A stretch of 34,254 bases of DNA from contig JAGNZZ010000004.1 in assembly GCA_017984135.1 (NCBI GenBank), positions 37,660 through 71,913 of the forward strand. The letters run 5' to 3'. The notes beneath the pieces were generated by a model that was not told where the DNA came from, ran no database searches, and saw only the letters and a list, made by a program, of their open reading frames with translations. Shown here piece after piece: positions 32,745 through 34,254 of this stretch; the first letter of the stretch is position 1; each line of letters begins with the position of its first letter. The stretch comes from Chitinophagales bacterium. GTDB taxonomy: Bacteria > Bacteroidota > Bacteroidia > Chitinophagales > JADIYW01. A program made the translations under genes and the position numbers.

Positions 32745-32930
32745 ATGGACTTAATAAAAGAACCTTTAAACGTTGATTTCGTAGTGGACTCACGACCATT
32801 ATCCAAAGCTGAAGAGAAAGCAATAAGCGACTTTATAAAAGCCGACAAAGCAAAACGTTTATCGAAGAAAAGAATTTCCGCATTGAAAAAGGACATTAAA
32901 AAACCATTGAAAAATAAAACCTTTCTATAA
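32745..32930 (+). CDS. Cassette gene 2: small basic protein
   Basis: This small protein of 61 residues starts 4 bp after the stop of the first cassette gene, so the two are certainly cotranscribed and probably coupled. It begins MDLIKEPLNVDFVVDSRPLS. A charged helix follows (KAEEKAISDFIKADKAKRLS), with a Lys-rich tail (KKRISALKKDIKKPLKNK). It contains no Cys or Trp and no membrane segment. I recognise no named family. Its size, charge and tight linkage suit an accessory or antitoxin-like partner, but antitoxins usually precede toxins, and here the small gene is second. It is real on grounds of spacing and composition, not homology. Confidence 0.62.
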   Translation: MDLIKEPLNVDFVVDSRPLSKAEEKAISDFIKADKAKRLSKKRISALKKDIKKPLKNKTFL

Positions 32931-32970
32931 CAAATCTCTGATTCGTGTGTACTAAATTTCAATCCTTATC

Positions 32971-33048
32971 TTTACCACATGCATCCACCACTTGCCGAAC
33001 GAATGCGACCGAAATCATTAGACCAAATTATTGGTCAACTACATATTT
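32971..33048 (+). repeat. Direct repeat, downstream copy (functional rarA 5' end)
   Basis: This is the second copy of the 78-bp repeat (76/78 identical to 32062-32139), here in frame with the complete rarA coding sequence. It brings with it a -7-like TATCTTTA (32967-32974). The sequence just before the repeat (32960-32970) is only weakly similar to that before copy 1. Confidence 0.93.
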
Positions 33049-34235
33049 TGGGTAAAGACAAACCATTAAGAAATTTATTAGCAAAACAAAAACTACATTC
33101 TCTGATATTTTGGGGTCCACCAGGTGTAGGTAAAACTACGTTGGCGCGCATCTTAGCAGAGCAAGCACATCTTCCGTTTGAACAACTAAGTGCCATTTCT
33201 TCGGGCGTTAAAGAACTACGCAGCGTTATTGATGAAGCAAAAACATTTGGCACTAAAGTTTTATTTATTGATGAAATACATCGCTTCAATAAATCACAAC
33301 AAGATGCCTTATTAGGTGCTGTCGAAAATGGCACTATTATTTTAATTGGCGCAACAACCGAAAATCCATCTTTTGAGGTCAATGCGGCCTTACTTTCTCG
33401 CTGCCAAGTGTATGTTTTACAATCATTAGAAGCGGAAGACTTAAAAAAAATTGTAGAAAATGCGTTGACACAAGATGCTGCATTAAAAAATGAAAATATA
33501 CAAGTAAAAGAATACGATGCTTTGCTTTATTTTTCAGGTGGCGATGCAAGAAAATTGCTAAATGTATTAGAATTAGTGGTCGAGAATTTAAAAGAAGAAA
33601 AAATAATTACGAATACAATAGTTGAGCAAATTATACAAACGTATATTGCACGTTATGACAAAAGTGGCGAACAGCATTACGATATCATTTCTGCCTTTAT
33701 AAAATCCATACGTGGTAGCGATCCAAATGCAGCCATTTATTGGATGGCTCGCATGATTCATGCCGGCGAAGATCCGAAATTTATTGCCCGAAGAATGCTC
33801 ATTTTAGCAAGTGAAGATATAGGAAATGCCAATCCAAATGCACTTTTATTGGCTAATGCTACTTTCGAAGCAGTAGCAAAAATTGGCTATCCGGAATGTA
33901 GAATTACTTTAGCACAATGTGTGACGTATTTGGCTTCATCGCCCAAAAGTAATGCTAGTTATTTAGCCATTAATGATGCCTTGGCAATGGCTCAAAAAAC
34001 TACTCACTATTCAGTGCCGTTGCACTTACGAAATGCACCTACTAAATTGATGAAACAACTCAATTATGGCGATGGCTACAAATATGCGCATCAGCATGAG
34101 AAAAACTTTGTGGAATTAGAATTTTTACCACAAGAAATGAGTGGTACTAAATTTTATGAACCTGGAATCAATATTCGTGAAAATGAGTTGCGTAAATTTT
34201 TAAAAGATAGATGGAAAAAGAAGTACGATTATTAA
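32979..34235 (+). CDS. rarA: Replication-associated recombination protein A (AAA+ ATPase RarA/MgsA)
   Basis: This AAA+ ATPase acts at stalled replication forks and belongs to the clamp-loader-like MgsA/WRNIP1 group. The 418 residues start with the family motif PLAERMRPKSLDQIIGQ. They have Walker A GPPGVGKT at residues 46-53, Walker B LFIDEIHRFNKSQQDALL, and the sensor 1 region GATTENPSFEVN. The C-terminal tetramerisation domain includes AIYWMARMIHAGEDPKFIARR and LASEDIGNANPNAL. It ends GINIRENELRKFLKDRWKKKY, so it is complete. The first 23 codons are a duplicated segment, and the gene was apparently regenerated after a 909-bp insertion. Its present promoter is at the end of the cassette, so expression may now depend on cassette sequence. 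Confidence 0.97.
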   Translation: MHPPLAERMRPKSLDQIIGQLHILGKDKPLRNLLAKQKLHSLIFWGPPGVGKTTLARILAEQAHLPFEQLSAISSGVKELRSVIDEAKTFGTKVLFIDEIHRFNKSQQDALLGAVENGTIILIGATTENPSFEVNAALLSRCQVYVLQSLEAEDLKKIVENALTQDAALKNENIQVKEYDALLYFSGGDARKLLNVLELVVENLKEEKIITNTIVEQIIQTYIARYDKSGEQHYDIISAFIKSIRGSDPNAAIYWMARMIHAGEDPKFIARRMLILASEDIGNANPNALLLANATFEAVAKIGYPECRITLAQCVTYLASSPKSNASYLAINDALAMAQKTTHYSVPLHLRNAPTKLMKQLNYGDGYKYAHQHEKNFVELEFLPQEMSGTKFYEPGINIRENELRKFLKDRWKKKYDY

Positions 34236-34254
34236 TGAGATAATTAGCAAATGA

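Larger units (their letters stand above)
32062..33048 (+). mobile_element. Two-gene cassette inserted at the rarA start with 78-bp direct terminal repeats
   Basis: The unit consists of a direct repeat, a GNAT-like gene (32213-32740), a small basic gene (32745-32930), and the second repeat that regenerates rarA. No integrase, transposase or terminal inverted repeat is present. Leucine codon use differs: 4 of 18 Leu codons in the first cargo gene are TTA, against 9 of the first 18 in rarA. The layout matches insertion with long target duplication, described for restriction-modification genes, or recombination with donor DNA carrying its own rarA end. Mobility is inferred from structure, not shown. 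Confidence 0.65.

Overview
The window is an AT-rich stretch of a Bacteroidota chromosome. This rests on Bacteroidota-style -7 boxes (TAnnTTTG), no clear Shine-Dalgarno sequences, a two-component sensor with Reg_prop and Y_Y_Y domains, LytTR regulators, and a FadN-type fused beta-oxidation enzyme. The order may be Chitinophagales or Sphingobacteriales, but the sequence does not settle this. TGG codes Trp and TGA ends genes, so the genetic code is standard. I saw no tRNA, rRNA, CRISPR array, integrase or transposase.

Layout. Positions 1-5501 (minus) hold an efflux operon read tetR, tolC-like, adaptor, RND pump; the pump runs off the left edge. A divergent quinone-oxidoreductase-like gene and a DUF937 gene follow (5611-7216). 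A minus-strand run comes next, in transcription order: TlpA-like thioredoxin, grpE, dnaJ, ABC ATPase, ABC permease (12128 down to 7345). Then come an alpha/beta hydrolase and a secreted helical repeat protein (12236-14151). A soluble TPR hybrid histidine kinase (minus) faces a LytTR response regulator (plus), followed by a GMC oxidoreductase and a strong bidirectional terminator (18818-18847).

Fatty-acid oxidation region (18866-26699, minus). A TetR regulator has a clear inverted-repeat operator over its own -33 box. It leads an operon with the fused hydroxyacyl-CoA dehydrogenase/enoyl-CoA hydratase and a thiolase. Between those two enzymes sits a four-helix-bundle (S23/IVP family) gene whose conserved Trp codon is a TGA stop and which is flanked by 13-nt inverted repeats. 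An acyl-CoA dehydrogenase lies further downstream as a separate unit, past an orphan lipoprotein gene framed by two copies of a hairpin repeat.

Right end. A periplasmic-sensing LytS-type kinase and its LytTR regulator (26989-30878) are followed by pyrD (minus) and rarA (plus). The most interesting locus is here. The first 78 bp of the rarA region, promoter box plus 23 codons, are present twice (32062-32139 and 32971-33048, 76/78 identical). Between the copies is a compact two-gene cassette (a GNAT-like 175-aa protein and a 61-aa basic protein) whose codon use differs from rarA. The cassette has split the original rarA start, but an intact rarA is regenerated downstream. This fits insertion with a long target duplication by a cassette that carries no recombinase.
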